DNA from: Phycisphaerae bacterium
Lineage (GTDB): Bacteria; Planctomycetota; Phycisphaerae; Phycisphaerales; Phycisphaeraceae
Assembly (NCBI GenBank): GCA_002688155.1
Contig: NZCH01000082.1
Coordinates: 1-7,879, forward strand
DNA length: 7,879 nt
Direction of reading: 5' to 3'
The position numbers and the translations under genes were made by a program. Under the pieces are notes generated by a model, which searched no databases, was not told the DNA's origin, and worked only from the letters and a program-made list of their open reading frames with translations. Of this stretch, positions 1 to 6,127 are shown in pieces; the stretch's first letter is position 1, and each line of letters starts with the position of its first letter.

Positions 1-87
1 ATCATGCTGCTCAGCAGTCTGGTGATCGCTCAACCCCTGCGCAGAAACCAACCGCTTCCTGTTTGATTCTTTCTCTGTTGACGGCAT
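1..87 (-). CDS. Possible 5' end of a leftward gene, cut by the window edge
   Basis: On the minus strand an ATG at 87-85 opens a frame of 29 codons without a stop up to the window edge. The peptide begins MPSTEKESNRKRLVSAQG and is hydrophilic and charged, with no signal peptide or recognisable domain. The frame is open further upstream to a TAG at 171-169, so a GTG at 168-166 is an alternative start, but it would place the hairpins described below inside coding sequence. The ribosome binding site is weak (GAGA about 10 bases, CGGAG about 14 bases before the ATG). A near-consensus promoter about 120 bases upstream points into this gene, which is the main reason to believe it. Function unknown; 29 codons are too few to assign a family. 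Confidence 0.4.
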   Translation of the reverse strand, partial: MPSTEKESNRKRLVSAQGLSDHQTAEQHD

Positions 88-128
88 GGCCGTTCTCGCA
101 ACTCCGGTGTGTTCTCTTTCACTGTTCC

Positions 129-206
129 CTGCGACGTTCCACCGTCGCAGCCTACGCCTAAGCTCCACCTATTCTAGAATCGTCCCAGTCGGGACAAAGC
201 TTAAAC
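129..206 (-). promoter_or_regulatory. Candidate structured 5' leader RNA
   Basis: Read leftward from the predicted transcription start near 208, the RNA can form a long-range 9-bp stem. GUUUAAGCU (206-198) pairs with AGCUUAGGC (164-156), including two G-U pairs. This encloses a perfect hairpin GTCCC-GACT-GGGAC (195-182) and the palindrome ATTCTAGAAT. A second perfect hairpin follows: CTGCGACG, loop GTGGAA, CGTCGCAG (150-129). The leader would be about 120 bases before the ATG at 87. I do not recognise it as a known riboswitch, 6S RNA, tmRNA or RNase P RNA. No U-run follows the second hairpin, so it does not look like a simple intrinsic terminator. It could be a protein-binding leader, an RNA-stability element, or chance pairing. 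Confidence 0.4.
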
Positions 207-214
207 GTCAGTTT

Positions 215-243
215 AGGATAACCCGCTACTGCCGCAGTGTCAA
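215..243 (-). promoter_or_regulatory. Sigma-70-type promoter for the leftward edge gene
   Basis: On the minus strand a perfect -35 box TTGACA (243-238) is separated by exactly 17 bp from TATCCT (220-215), which matches four of six bases of the -10 consensus. The predicted transcription start is near 208, two bases before the 5' arm of the leader stem. This is the best promoter match I found in the window. It lies downstream of coaX in the same direction, so the edge gene probably has its own transcript. Confidence 0.6.
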
Positions 244-251
244 TACTTAGT

Positions 252-310
252 CCGTAAAAATCGTTGAAATAAGGTACGCGGCCCGGGTTGCGCTGGTTCG
301 CCGTAAAAAT
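252..310. repeat. 10-bp direct repeat CCGTAAAAAT, two copies
   Basis: CCGTAAAAAT occurs at 252-261 and again at 301-310, 49 bp apart, in the gap between coaX (ending at 354) and the promoter at 243. In the direction of coaX transcription both copies read ATTTTTACGG, a T-run that could help termination. I see no GC-rich hairpin directly before either copy, so I do not call an intrinsic terminator. Apart from this and the 9-bp tandem at 309-339, I see nothing in 244-353. Confidence 0.4.
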
Positions 311-339
311 GGGCAAGTGGGGCAAGATGGGTAAAATGG
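309..339. repeat. Imperfect 9-bp tandem repeat
   Basis: Consecutive units ATGGGCAAG, TGGGGCAAG, ATGGGTAAA and a partial ATGG run from 309 to 339, ending 14 bp beyond the coaX stop codon. The period is exact but individual bases vary. The tract lies in non-coding sequence between coaX and the leftward promoter. An open frame crosses it on the plus strand (MGKWGKMGKM), but that frame continues antisense into coaX and is not a believable gene. Confidence 0.5.
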
Positions 340-353
340 CTGCCGCGTGGGGG

Positions 354-1124
354 TTATGTCTCCCGCTCCAGCGCCGCCCGCAAGGTCACCGCAAGGCCTC
401 GCAGCGTCAGGTCCGGCACCAGCCTGTCCAGCAGGTCAAAATCCTCGAAAAGCCACTGCGCGTCACCGCCGGTCGCGACGACCAGGGGAAACGTGCCGGC
501 CACCTGGGCGAATTGCTCAACCAGCTCGCGCACCATGCCACGCAGCCCGTAATACACCCCCGTGCGCATCGCTTCGACGGTGTTGTGCCCGATCGGCTCG
601 ATCGGGGCTGCCGGTTCGACTTCCGGCAACTGCGACGTGTATTTGTGCAGCGACCGCATCATCAGACGCGCTCCCGGCACGATCGCGCCGCCGTGAAACG
701 TGCCCGTGCCATCAACGAAGTCAACCGTTACTGCCGTCCCGGCATCGACTACAACGCATGACTGTTTGAGCACGTCATACGCAGCCGCAGCATTCACGAG
801 CCGATCGACGCCCACAATCGCCTCGGGGTCAAGTTGCAGTCCGATCGGGATCGGCACATCGCGATGTGCGTATGTCGTGCGCGCCTCGATCGTCTCGCGG
901 ACCACCTGGTCAATCACGTCTTCACCTTCGCTGTTCACGGACGCGACCATGGCAACCCGCTGCGTCTTGTCCACCAGTTCCGCATTGGCGATGCGCACTG
1001 CGTCTGTCAGCATGGCCGCGTCCTGCGGGTCACAGGCGACCACGTCAATCACCTCTCCGTCAACCACCGCGGCCACTTGCGTGCGCGTGTTGCCGATGTT
1101 GATCGCGATCAGGTTGACGGACAT
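354..1124 (-). CDS. coaX: Type III pantothenate kinase (CoaX)
   Basis: Phosphorylates pantothenate with ATP in the first step of coenzyme A synthesis, in the cytosol; an ASKHA-fold enzyme. The 256 residues match the family's usual length. Visible motifs are the N-terminal phosphate loop NIGNT (9-13), GVDR with the expected catalytic Asp (105-108), DAGTAVT (127-133), HGGAIVPG (144-151), GHNT, and ATGGDA (217-222). The start at 1124 is preferred over an in-frame ATG at 1142. It puts the family N-terminus MSVNLIAINIGNT first and has AAGGG 10 bases upstream, whereas the 1142 ATG directly abuts the obgE stop. Last gene of rpmA-obgE-coaX, 18 bp after obgE. Odd point: the usual first residue of the DxGNT loop is Asn9 (codon AAC) instead of Asp. 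The identification itself is secure. Confidence 0.95.
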   Translation of the reverse strand: MSVNLIAINIGNTRTQVAAVVDGEVIDVVACDPQDAAMLTDAVRIANAELVDKTQRVAMVASVNSEGEDVIDQVVRETIEARTTYAHRDVPIPIGLQLDPEAIVGVDRLVNAAAAYDVLKQSCVVVDAGTAVTVDFVDGTGTFHGGAIVPGARLMMRSLHKYTSQLPEVEPAAPIEPIGHNTVEAMRTGVYYGLRGMVRELVEQFAQVAGTFPLVVATGGDAQWLFEDFDLLDRLVPDLTLRGLAVTLRAALERET

Positions 1125-1142
1125 GGTGGACGTTCCCTTCAT

Positions 1143-2150
1143 TTACTTTTCCAACCGCCGCCAGCACGTCTCAAGCAGTGGTTCGAGGCCTTCGTGTGTT
1201 GCGGCGCTGATCGTAAACGGCTTGACACCCAGTTCGGCCTCGATCAGCTCGACCGCGGCGCTGCGGTCCGCCAGGTCAGGCAACAAATCTATTTTACTGA
1301 TTGCCACGATCTGCGGCTTGTCTGCAAGTGCGGCCGAGTGCGCCGCCAGTTCTGCGCGAATCGCGTGATAGTTTGTGATCGGATTGGAGCCATCGGTTGG
1401 ATCGATTTCCAACAGGTGCACGAGCACGCACGTGCGCTCGACGTGTCGCAAAAACTTCGTCCCCAGCCCCTGCCCCTGCGAAGCGCCTTCGATCAGGCCG
1501 GGAATGTCCGCGATGACAATTCGGCGATACCCCTGCAGGTCGACGATGCCCAGATTCGGCTCAAGTGTGGTAAACGGGTAATCGGCGATCTTTGGCCTGG
1601 CCTTGGACACGGCGGCGAGGAACGTCGACTTGCCTGCGTTGGGTTTGCCGATCAGCCCGACGTCGGCAATCAGTTTCAATTCGAGGCGAATCGCACGCGC
1701 CTCAGGCGGGTCAGGCGGATTGCCTGGCGTGCACTGCCGCGGCGTCTGCTGGGTAGCCGTCTTGAAGTGCTCATTCCCGAACCCGCCATTGCCCCCGCGA
1801 GCGATAATCAGTTCCTTGCCGACTTCGTCCAGATCGCCCAGCAGTTCACTGGACGCGTCGTCGTAGACGAGCGTGCCTGCCGGCAGCGCGACGCGCACAT
1901 CGTCGCCGTCACGCCCGTGCATCTGTTTACCCTGTCCCGGCTGACCGTCAGGCGCGTACCAGTGTTTGCGGCCGGCAAAGTCCAGTAGCGTGTCAACACC
2001 AACGTCCGCGACGAGAACGACCGATCCACCGTCACCACCGTCGCCACCGCTGGGGCCGCCCTTTGGAACGTACTTCTCGCGCCGAAACGCGACGACGCCG
2101 GCGCCTCCCTTGCCGCCGCGAACAAGGATGGTGGCGGTATCAATAAACAT
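1143..2150 (-). CDS. obgE: Obg family GTPase ObgE/CgtA
   Basis: Obg GTPases bind the large ribosomal subunit and act in its late assembly and in stress control. The 335 residues contain the glycine-rich Obg domain (1 to about 158, with runs such as GGKGGAG and GGPSGGDGGDGG) followed by the GTPase domain. That domain shows G1 GKPNAGKST (168-176), switch I DYPFTTLEPNLG with TT at 194-195, G3 DIPG (215-218), G4 SKID (285-288) and G5 SAAT (315-318). The protein ends soon after the G domain, so the C-terminal OCT domain of some Obg proteins is absent, a common short form. G4 reads SKID instead of the usual NKxD. The start has AAAGGG five bases upstream. The gene lies 100 bp after rpmA, a conserved pairing; I see no clear terminator in that gap. 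Confidence 0.97.
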   Translation of the reverse strand: MFIDTATILVRGGKGGAGVVAFRREKYVPKGGPSGGDGGDGGSVVLVADVGVDTLLDFAGRKHWYAPDGQPGQGKQMHGRDGDDVRVALPAGTLVYDDASSELLGDLDEVGKELIIARGGNGGFGNEHFKTATQQTPRQCTPGNPPDPPEARAIRLELKLIADVGLIGKPNAGKSTFLAAVSKARPKIADYPFTTLEPNLGIVDLQGYRRIVIADIPGLIEGASQGQGLGTKFLRHVERTCVLVHLLEIDPTDGSNPITNYHAIRAELAAHSAALADKPQIVAISKIDLLPDLADRSAAVELIEAELGVKPFTISAATHEGLEPLLETCWRRLEK

Positions 2151-2250
2151 GATTGCCCTTTGAACGCTACGTGCTGCGACTGTGGTTCAATAAAAAACGA
2201 GCGCTTTGACGCGCCCGCGATGGTCGTTGAGTTTCGAGGTACGTCAAACG

Positions 2251-2490
2251 CTACGCCGGCCGGACGTGCACTTTTCGGCCCTGGAAAGTCACCACGCCGT
2301 CCGACAGCGCAAAAAGCGTGTTGTCTTTGCCGATGCCGACCTGATAGCCGGGTTTGAACGGCGTGCCGCATTGCCGGACAATGATGTTGCCGGCTTGCGT
2401 TGTCTGCCCGCCGTACATCTTCACGCCGCGGGATTGCGCGTTCGAGTCACGTCCGTTCTTTGAGCTTCCCTGTCCCTTTTTGTGTGCCAT
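2251..2490 (-). CDS. rpmA: 50S ribosomal protein L27
   Basis: L27 is a small basic protein of the large ribosomal subunit whose N-terminus reaches towards the peptidyl transferase centre. The 79 residues match the family through MAHKKGQGSSKNGRDS, the GVKMYGG segment, AGNIIVRQCGT, the PG turn and GKDNTLFAL. The N-terminus starts directly with MAHKK, so it lacks the cleaved extension of Firmicutes L27. The C-terminus is slightly shorter than in E. coli. A clear ribosome binding site, GAGG, lies six bases before the ATG. It is the first gene of the leftward rpmA-obgE-coaX operon. The usual upstream neighbour rplU (L21) is missing, and the gene faces pdxJ divergently across 177 bp. Confidence 0.97.
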   Translation of the reverse strand: MAHKKGQGSSKNGRDSNAQSRGVKMYGGQTTQAGNIIVRQCGTPFKPGYQVGIGKDNTLFALSDGVVTFQGRKVHVRPA

Positions 2491-2545
2491 GACTCACCTC
2501 ATGTTGCTTGCGTTCGGTCTGGTACGCTTGCGTTGCGAACCCAAT

Positions 2546-2574
2546 AGTATAGTGTGGCCGGGCTGCGTCGTCGA
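2546..2574 (-). promoter_or_regulatory. Candidate promoter of the rpmA-obgE-coaX operon
   Basis: On the minus strand TCGACG (2574-2569, four of six matches to TTGACA) is followed by a 17-bp spacer and TATACT (2551-2546, five of six matches to TATAAT). The expected transcription start near 2539 would give a leader of about 50 bases before rpmA. The same spot reads TATAGT on the plus strand, but no suitable -35 box stands at the right distance there, so I assign it to the leftward operon only. I see no convincing promoter for pdxJ in 2575-2667. Confidence 0.5.
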
Positions 2575-2667
2575 GGGGCTGTCGTATGCGATGCGCCCCA
2601 CCGTTTTTCGGCCCGCCCGCGAAGCGCAAGGGCCGTGCCGCAGGTTACATACGCTTTGGACCCAACC

Positions 2668-3480
2668 ATGCCCACGCTAGGCCTGAACGTCGACCATGTT
2701 GCAACACTGCGTCAAGCGCGGATGGGCGTTGAGCCTGACCCGGCCTGGGCGGCGGTCCAGGGACAGGTCGCCGGTGCCCAGTGCATCACGATGCATCTGC
2801 GTGAGGATCGAAGGCATGTTCAGGACCACGACCTGGACCGCGTCGCAACGATCTGCCAGGTGAAACTGAACCTGGAAATGGCGGCAACGGACGAGATGAT
2901 CGCGATCGCGGCGCGCGTAGGGCCGCACATGTCTACGCTGGTGCCCGAAGGCCGGCAGGAAATCACAACAGAAGGCGGGCTGAATGTTGCCGGCCAGTTG
3001 TCGCGCATGAAGGACGTGACCGCAGCGCTCAAGGCGTCAGGCGTGTCGCCCAGTGCGTTTCTCGACGCTGACCCGGCGCAGATCGACGCCGCAGCGGATG
3101 CGGGGTTCGAGTGGTGCGAGGTCCACACCGGTCCGTTCGCCGAGAAATTCGCCGACGCCGTCGGCAGGCTGGACGAGCCCATCGTCGCCGACGAGTTGGC
3201 GAAGGTCATCACCGGCGGGCAACGTATTGTCAATAACGGCATGTGGTTCAATGCCGGCCATGCGATCAACTACCACAACGTCAAACCCATCGCCCAACTG
3301 CCGGGCCTGCGTGAACTGCACATCGGCCACGCGATCATCGCCCAGGCGGTGTTCATCGGACTGCCCTCGGCGGTGGCAGAAATGGTGACGCTAATCGACG
3401 CCGCAGCCGCGGCGCGGGGCATGAACGAAGGGCGTGCGCGTACACCTGTACCCAAACGCCCAGTACCCAATGACAAATAA
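2668..3480 (+). CDS. pdxJ: Pyridoxine 5'-phosphate synthase (PdxJ)
   Basis: PdxJ condenses 3-amino-1-hydroxyacetone phosphate with 1-deoxy-D-xylulose 5-phosphate to pyridoxine 5'-phosphate, the closing step of the DXP-dependent vitamin B6 route; a cytosolic TIM-barrel enzyme. The 270 residues show LNVDHVATLRQAR (6-18), the active-site segment MHLREDRRHV (42-51), LNLEMA (68-73), TLVPE (90-94), NAGHAINYHN (195-204) with the C-terminal histidine, and ELHIGHAIIA (216-225). The ATG at 2668 is chosen because family members start a few residues before NVDHVA; the open frame upstream to 2554 has no family match. A tail of about 20 residues (RARTPVPKRPVPNDK) extends past the core and makes it longer than E. 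coli PdxJ (243). It is transcribed divergently from rpmA. The ribosome binding site is weak. Confidence 0.96.
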   Translation: MPTLGLNVDHVATLRQARMGVEPDPAWAAVQGQVAGAQCITMHLREDRRHVQDHDLDRVATICQVKLNLEMAATDEMIAIAARVGPHMSTLVPEGRQEITTEGGLNVAGQLSRMKDVTAALKASGVSPSAFLDADPAQIDAAADAGFEWCEVHTGPFAEKFADAVGRLDEPIVADELAKVITGGQRIVNNGMWFNAGHAINYHNVKPIAQLPGLRELHIGHAIIAQAVFIGLPSAVAEMVTLIDAAAAARGMNEGRARTPVPKRPVPNDK

Positions 3481-3483
3481 AGC

Positions 3484-3511
3484 ACGGATTTCGCATGTCG
3501 AATGTTGAATC
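3484..3511. repeat. Intergenic heptad tract A (after pdxJ)
   Basis: Three bases after the pdxJ stop comes ACGGATTT (3484-3491), then period-7 units TCGCATG (3491-3497), TCGAATG (3498-3504) and TTGAATC (3505-3511). The same ACGGATTT stands directly after the stop of the next gene (4703-4710). This is the first of four similar tracts in the rightward intergenic gaps. The 61-bp gap holds no promoter or terminator that I can recognise. Confidence 0.5.
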
Positions 3512-3541
3512 CGAGTGTCATTGCCTGTCGATATTCCCAAC

Positions 3542-4702
3542 ATGCGCTACCGAACCCAAATCGCAGCGTTCCTGTTGATGGTGACGGGGGTGGTCTTCTC
3601 GTTCAGCTGCAAGAGCGCGCCGAAGACGGACGGCGGTGCGGGGGCGCCAGATGGGGTGCCCGCGTCATCGCAGGCGGCGGCGTCTGACAGCGACACGACA
3701 GTCGAACCGCCGTCACCGATTGACGACCACGTATACGACGAGAACCGGTTGGCGCAGGTCATCCAACCGGGCGACCGGATCCTGTTCGTCGGCGATGAAC
3801 TGACCCAGCAAGGCTTGTGCACGCGCGCCGTCATGGCCGCGCTCATGGCGATCATGCCCGACGCCGAGCTTTCGCATTTCAACGGTGGCAAAGAAGGCGC
3901 CACGTCGACGTCCGCAATCGACTTCATCGACGAATTGTTCGACATGACCGAGCCGACGGTCGTGATGTATTGCCTGGGCTACAACGACGTGCTGCAGCGA
4001 CCTGAGGACGAGCCGGTCGAAGCCCTCTACCAGCGCAACCTGCTGAAACTGGTCACGAAGGCGAAGTCGTGCGACACGGTCCGTCAGGTCGTGTTGATAA
4101 GTGCGCCCGCGAACCCGGAGGGCGGCACGGCGATGAAAGGTGCCGGCGGGTACAACGACCACCTGCTCACGCTCGCGCAAACAACTTACGCCGTCTCCGT
4201 CGATACGGATACATTGTTCGTCGGGCTGTTCGTCGATACGTACAACATGTACAACGTGCGGGGCCTGACGCGCACCGCGGAGTTTCGTGAAGCCGGAGCG
4301 AGTCCGAGTGAGCCCACGCACACGCTCGTGCATTCAGCGCCGGCCTACCAGGGCCGGTTCCCGCGCGAGAACGGGTACATGGCCATCGCTTCGAGCGTAC
4401 TCAAAGGTCTGGGCGTGACCCCTGGTCAAATCGAAGACATCGGCTGGTCACCGCTGCCGCCGGTGAAGATGAGCACAATCCGTCCGGCGCTGGCGATCCC
4501 CGCCAAAGCGCCTGCAATCGAGCGTGCACAGCTTAGCCGCGAGTTGTACGAGGCTCTGCGCACAGCCGAACGCCACTTCTTCCGCGCGTGGCGGTTGGCG
4601 AAACGCAAACCGACGGGTGCAAGTCGACAAGAACTTCTCGATAAGGCGCGCAGTGCCACCGCCCGGGTTCAAACGCTCGCCAAAGAGTCGTACGGCAGGT
4701 GA
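3542..4702 (+). CDS. Exported SGNH/GDSL-fold protein, probably catalytically inactive
   Basis: The 386-residue product starts with a basic residue pair and a hydrophobic stretch (about 7-22) ending in SFSC. Cys23 may be a lipidation site, although the lipobox is poor, and a Ser/Ala/Pro/Asp-rich linker follows to about residue 60. The next part resembles SGNH hydrolases: block I ILFVGDELTQQG (GDE at 84-86), block II NGGKEGAT (from Asn114), block III GYND (Asn148), and a final-block remnant QGRFPRENGYMAIA (from 270). In active enzymes block I reads GDS and the last block DxxHP. Here Glu replaces the serine nucleophile, and Gln and Phe stand where Asp and His are expected. The C-terminal 55 residues are a basic helical region. 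The start at 3542 fits the signal sequence; a GTG at 3515 would add nine residues. Substrate unknown; I infer an envelope-bound carbohydrate-binding or structural role at most. Confidence 0.75.
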   Translation: MRYRTQIAAFLLMVTGVVFSFSCKSAPKTDGGAGAPDGVPASSQAAASDSDTTVEPPSPIDDHVYDENRLAQVIQPGDRILFVGDELTQQGLCTRAVMAALMAIMPDAELSHFNGGKEGATSTSAIDFIDELFDMTEPTVVMYCLGYNDVLQRPEDEPVEALYQRNLLKLVTKAKSCDTVRQVVLISAPANPEGGTAMKGAGGYNDHLLTLAQTTYAVSVDTDTLFVGLFVDTYNMYNVRGLTRTAEFREAGASPSEPTHTLVHSAPAYQGRFPRENGYMAIASSVLKGLGVTPGQIEDIGWSPLPPVKMSTIRPALAIPAKAPAIERAQLSRELYEALRTAERHFFRAWRLAKRKPTGASRQELLDKARSATARVQTLAKESYGR

Positions 4703-4738
4703 ACGGATTTGCGATATTCAATTTCCGACTTGATGCGC
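4703..4738. repeat. Intergenic heptad tract B (after the SGNH gene)
   Basis: Directly after the stop codon at 4700-4702 the motif ACGGATTT (4703-4710) reappears, followed by period-7 units GCGATAT, TCAATTT, CCGACTT and GATGCGC (4711-4738). The reverse complement resembles the GAA/TCG-type units of the other tracts. A small CGCGC-GATT-GCGCG hairpin follows at 4742-4755 without a T-run. Confidence 0.45.
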
Positions 4739-4809
4739 TGACGCGCGATTGCGCGGTTCATGGCACAACAGGACGAAGGGCCGTGTCGGCACATGATGCC
4801 TCAGTCTGC

Positions 4810-4844
4810 GAAAACTGAAAATCGAAGATCGATAACCGGGAATA
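4810..4844. repeat. Intergenic heptad tract C (before lpxB)
   Basis: Five consecutive units of seven bases: GAAAACT, GAAAATC, GAAGATC, GATAACC, GGGAATA. They end three bases before the lpxB start codon, so the last unit supplies the only purine-rich segment that could serve as its ribosome binding site. The tract is clearly AT-richer than the flanking genes. Confidence 0.55.
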
Positions 4845-4847
4845 GCG

Positions 4848-6077
4848 ATGTCCCCTCGACGCGGCATGTTGTTCAGTGCGTTTGAGCCAAGCGGTGACGA
4901 ATTGGCGGCCCCGGTGATTCGACGGTTGCGCGACACCCATCCGGACCTGCACCTCTGGGCGCTTGGCGGACCTCGCATGCAGCAAGCCGGCGCGGAAATG
5001 ATCGAAATGACCGCCCAGCACGCCGCCATGCTCGGCGACGACCTGCTGCCGCACCTGCGCCGTCACGTCGCGCGGCTGGGTCAACTCAAGTCATTCGTCG
5101 CCCGGCACGACATTGTCGCACACGTACCGATAGACAGCCCGGTTCTTAACTGGTCAATCTGCCAGATGATCCGTGACCGGCGTCCGGGCGCGCGCATCGC
5201 GCATCTGTCAGCGCCGCAACTGTGGCTCTGGGGATCGTCGCGTATCGGCAAATTGCGCCGATTGACCGATCACGTGCTGTGCCTGCTGCCGTTCGAGCCG
5301 GCGTGGTTTACGCGTCAGGGCGTCCGCGCGACGTTTGTCGGACATCCACTGGCGCCGCACACGTTGACGTCGGAACATCACAACCTCGACCAGAACGACG
5401 CTGAGCCGATGATTCAAGTAAACGAAACCGGCCACGCCAATGTGAACATGGGTGCAAGCGACGAATCGTTAACACTCGGCCTTCTCCCCGGCTCGCGCGA
5501 GCACGAAATTCGCATGAACTGGCCGACCATGGCGCGCACCGCCAACATGCTGCGCCGACGGTTCGCCGACCTGTGCGTGACCGTAGCGGCCGCGGATGAG
5601 CGCGCTGCGCAATCTATCGACGCACTTTCACAAAAGCGCAGGTGCGATTCGCCGCCATTTCGCGTGCGCGTCGGGCAAACCGGGCAAACGCTGCGTGACT
5701 GCGACGTGGCGCTGATCGCGGCGGGCACCGCGACATTGCAGGCCGCGATGCTGCGCACCCCCATGGTCGCCATGTACAACCTCAACTGGTTTCGAGCCAA
5801 TCTATTGATTCGCCCGATGACGACCAGCAATACGTATGCGTTGCCTAACATGATCGCCGAGGCAGCCGGCCGGCCATGGGTCGTCCCCGAGTTCGTGCCC
5901 CACAGCGGTGACCCGCGCCCGCTGGTCGAAGCGCTCACACTGCTGTTGGCAGGTACGCACCGCCGCGCAGCGCAGCGCGAAGCGCTGCGGGCGATCACGG
6001 AACCATATGAGCACGTGCCCTTTGCCGACGCCGCGACGCAGTGCGTGCTGCAATTGGCCGGGTACACGACACAGTGA
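4848..6077 (+). CDS. lpxB: Lipid-A-disaccharide synthase (LpxB), diverged
   Basis: LpxB (GT19, GT-B fold, peripheral on the inner membrane) joins UDP-2,3-diacylglucosamine and lipid X to lipid A disaccharide-1-phosphate. The 409 residues show FEPSGD (12-17, for GExSGD), GGPRM (40-44), IDSPVLN (95-101, for IDAPDFN; Asp96 matches the essential Asp98 of E. coli), PQLWLW (123-128), LPFEPAWF (147-154), GHPL (165-168), LLPGSREHEI (212-221), AAGTATLQ (291-298) and LPNMIAE (332-338). Two normally conserved residues differ: Val99 for the second Asp of DAPDFN, and Gln298 for the Glu of GTAxLE. The linker between the two halves (169-208) is longer than usual. The ATG at 4848 has GGGA seven bases upstream; Met7 is an alternative. 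It implies an LPS-type outer membrane. No other lpx gene lies nearby. Confidence 0.9.
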   Translation: MSPRRGMLFSAFEPSGDELAAPVIRRLRDTHPDLHLWALGGPRMQQAGAEMIEMTAQHAAMLGDDLLPHLRRHVARLGQLKSFVARHDIVAHVPIDSPVLNWSICQMIRDRRPGARIAHLSAPQLWLWGSSRIGKLRRLTDHVLCLLPFEPAWFTRQGVRATFVGHPLAPHTLTSEHHNLDQNDAEPMIQVNETGHANVNMGASDESLTLGLLPGSREHEIRMNWPTMARTANMLRRRFADLCVTVAAADERAAQSIDALSQKRRCDSPPFRVRVGQTGQTLRDCDVALIAAGTATLQAAMLRTPMVAMYNLNWFRANLLIRPMTTSNTYALPNMIAEAAGRPWVVPEFVPHSGDPRPLVEALTLLLAGTHRRAAQREALRAITEPYEHVPFADAATQCVLQLAGYTTQ

Positions 6078-6112
6078 GCGCTGCGTCGTGTGTGCGGGCG
6101 GATTGCCGGCGT

Positions 6113-6118
6113 TATACT
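6113..6118 (+). promoter_or_regulatory. Possible -10 element for a leaderless permease transcript
   Basis: TATACT (five of six matches to TATAAT) ends nine bases before the permease ATG at 6128, so the expected transcription start falls at or beside the start codon. There is no purine-rich ribosome binding site in front of that ATG and no good -35 box at 16-18 bp. This pattern fits a leaderless mRNA, but a single -10-like hexamer can be chance. Confidence 0.3.
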
Positions 6119-6127
6119 CACCACGCG

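Noticed and set aside
129..206. Known structured RNA (tmRNA, 6S, SRP, RNase P) at the left edge
   Set aside because: None of the conserved sequence elements of these RNAs that I can recall are present, and the region is too short for tmRNA or RNase P.
834..1988. Long plus-strand open frame (384 codons) antisense to coaX and obgE
   Set aside because: It runs opposite two securely identified genes, its product is rich in Arg, His and Asp without domains, and long antisense frames are expected in GC-rich DNA.
2548..2553. TATAGT as a -10 box for pdxJ on the plus strand
   Set aside because: The nearest TTGCGA and TTGCGT hexamers are only 9 and 14 bp away, so spacing is wrong; the same bases fit a leftward promoter with 17-bp spacing better.
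2554..2667. N-terminal extension of pdxJ to the upstream ATG at 2554
   Set aside because: PdxJ proteins begin a few residues before NVDHVA, and the 38 extra residues show no family match and overlap the intergenic promoter region.
4742..4755. CGCGC-GATT-GCGCG hairpin as a terminator after the SGNH gene
   Set aside because: The stem is only 5 bp, no T-run follows, and such GC dyads are frequent by chance in this base composition.
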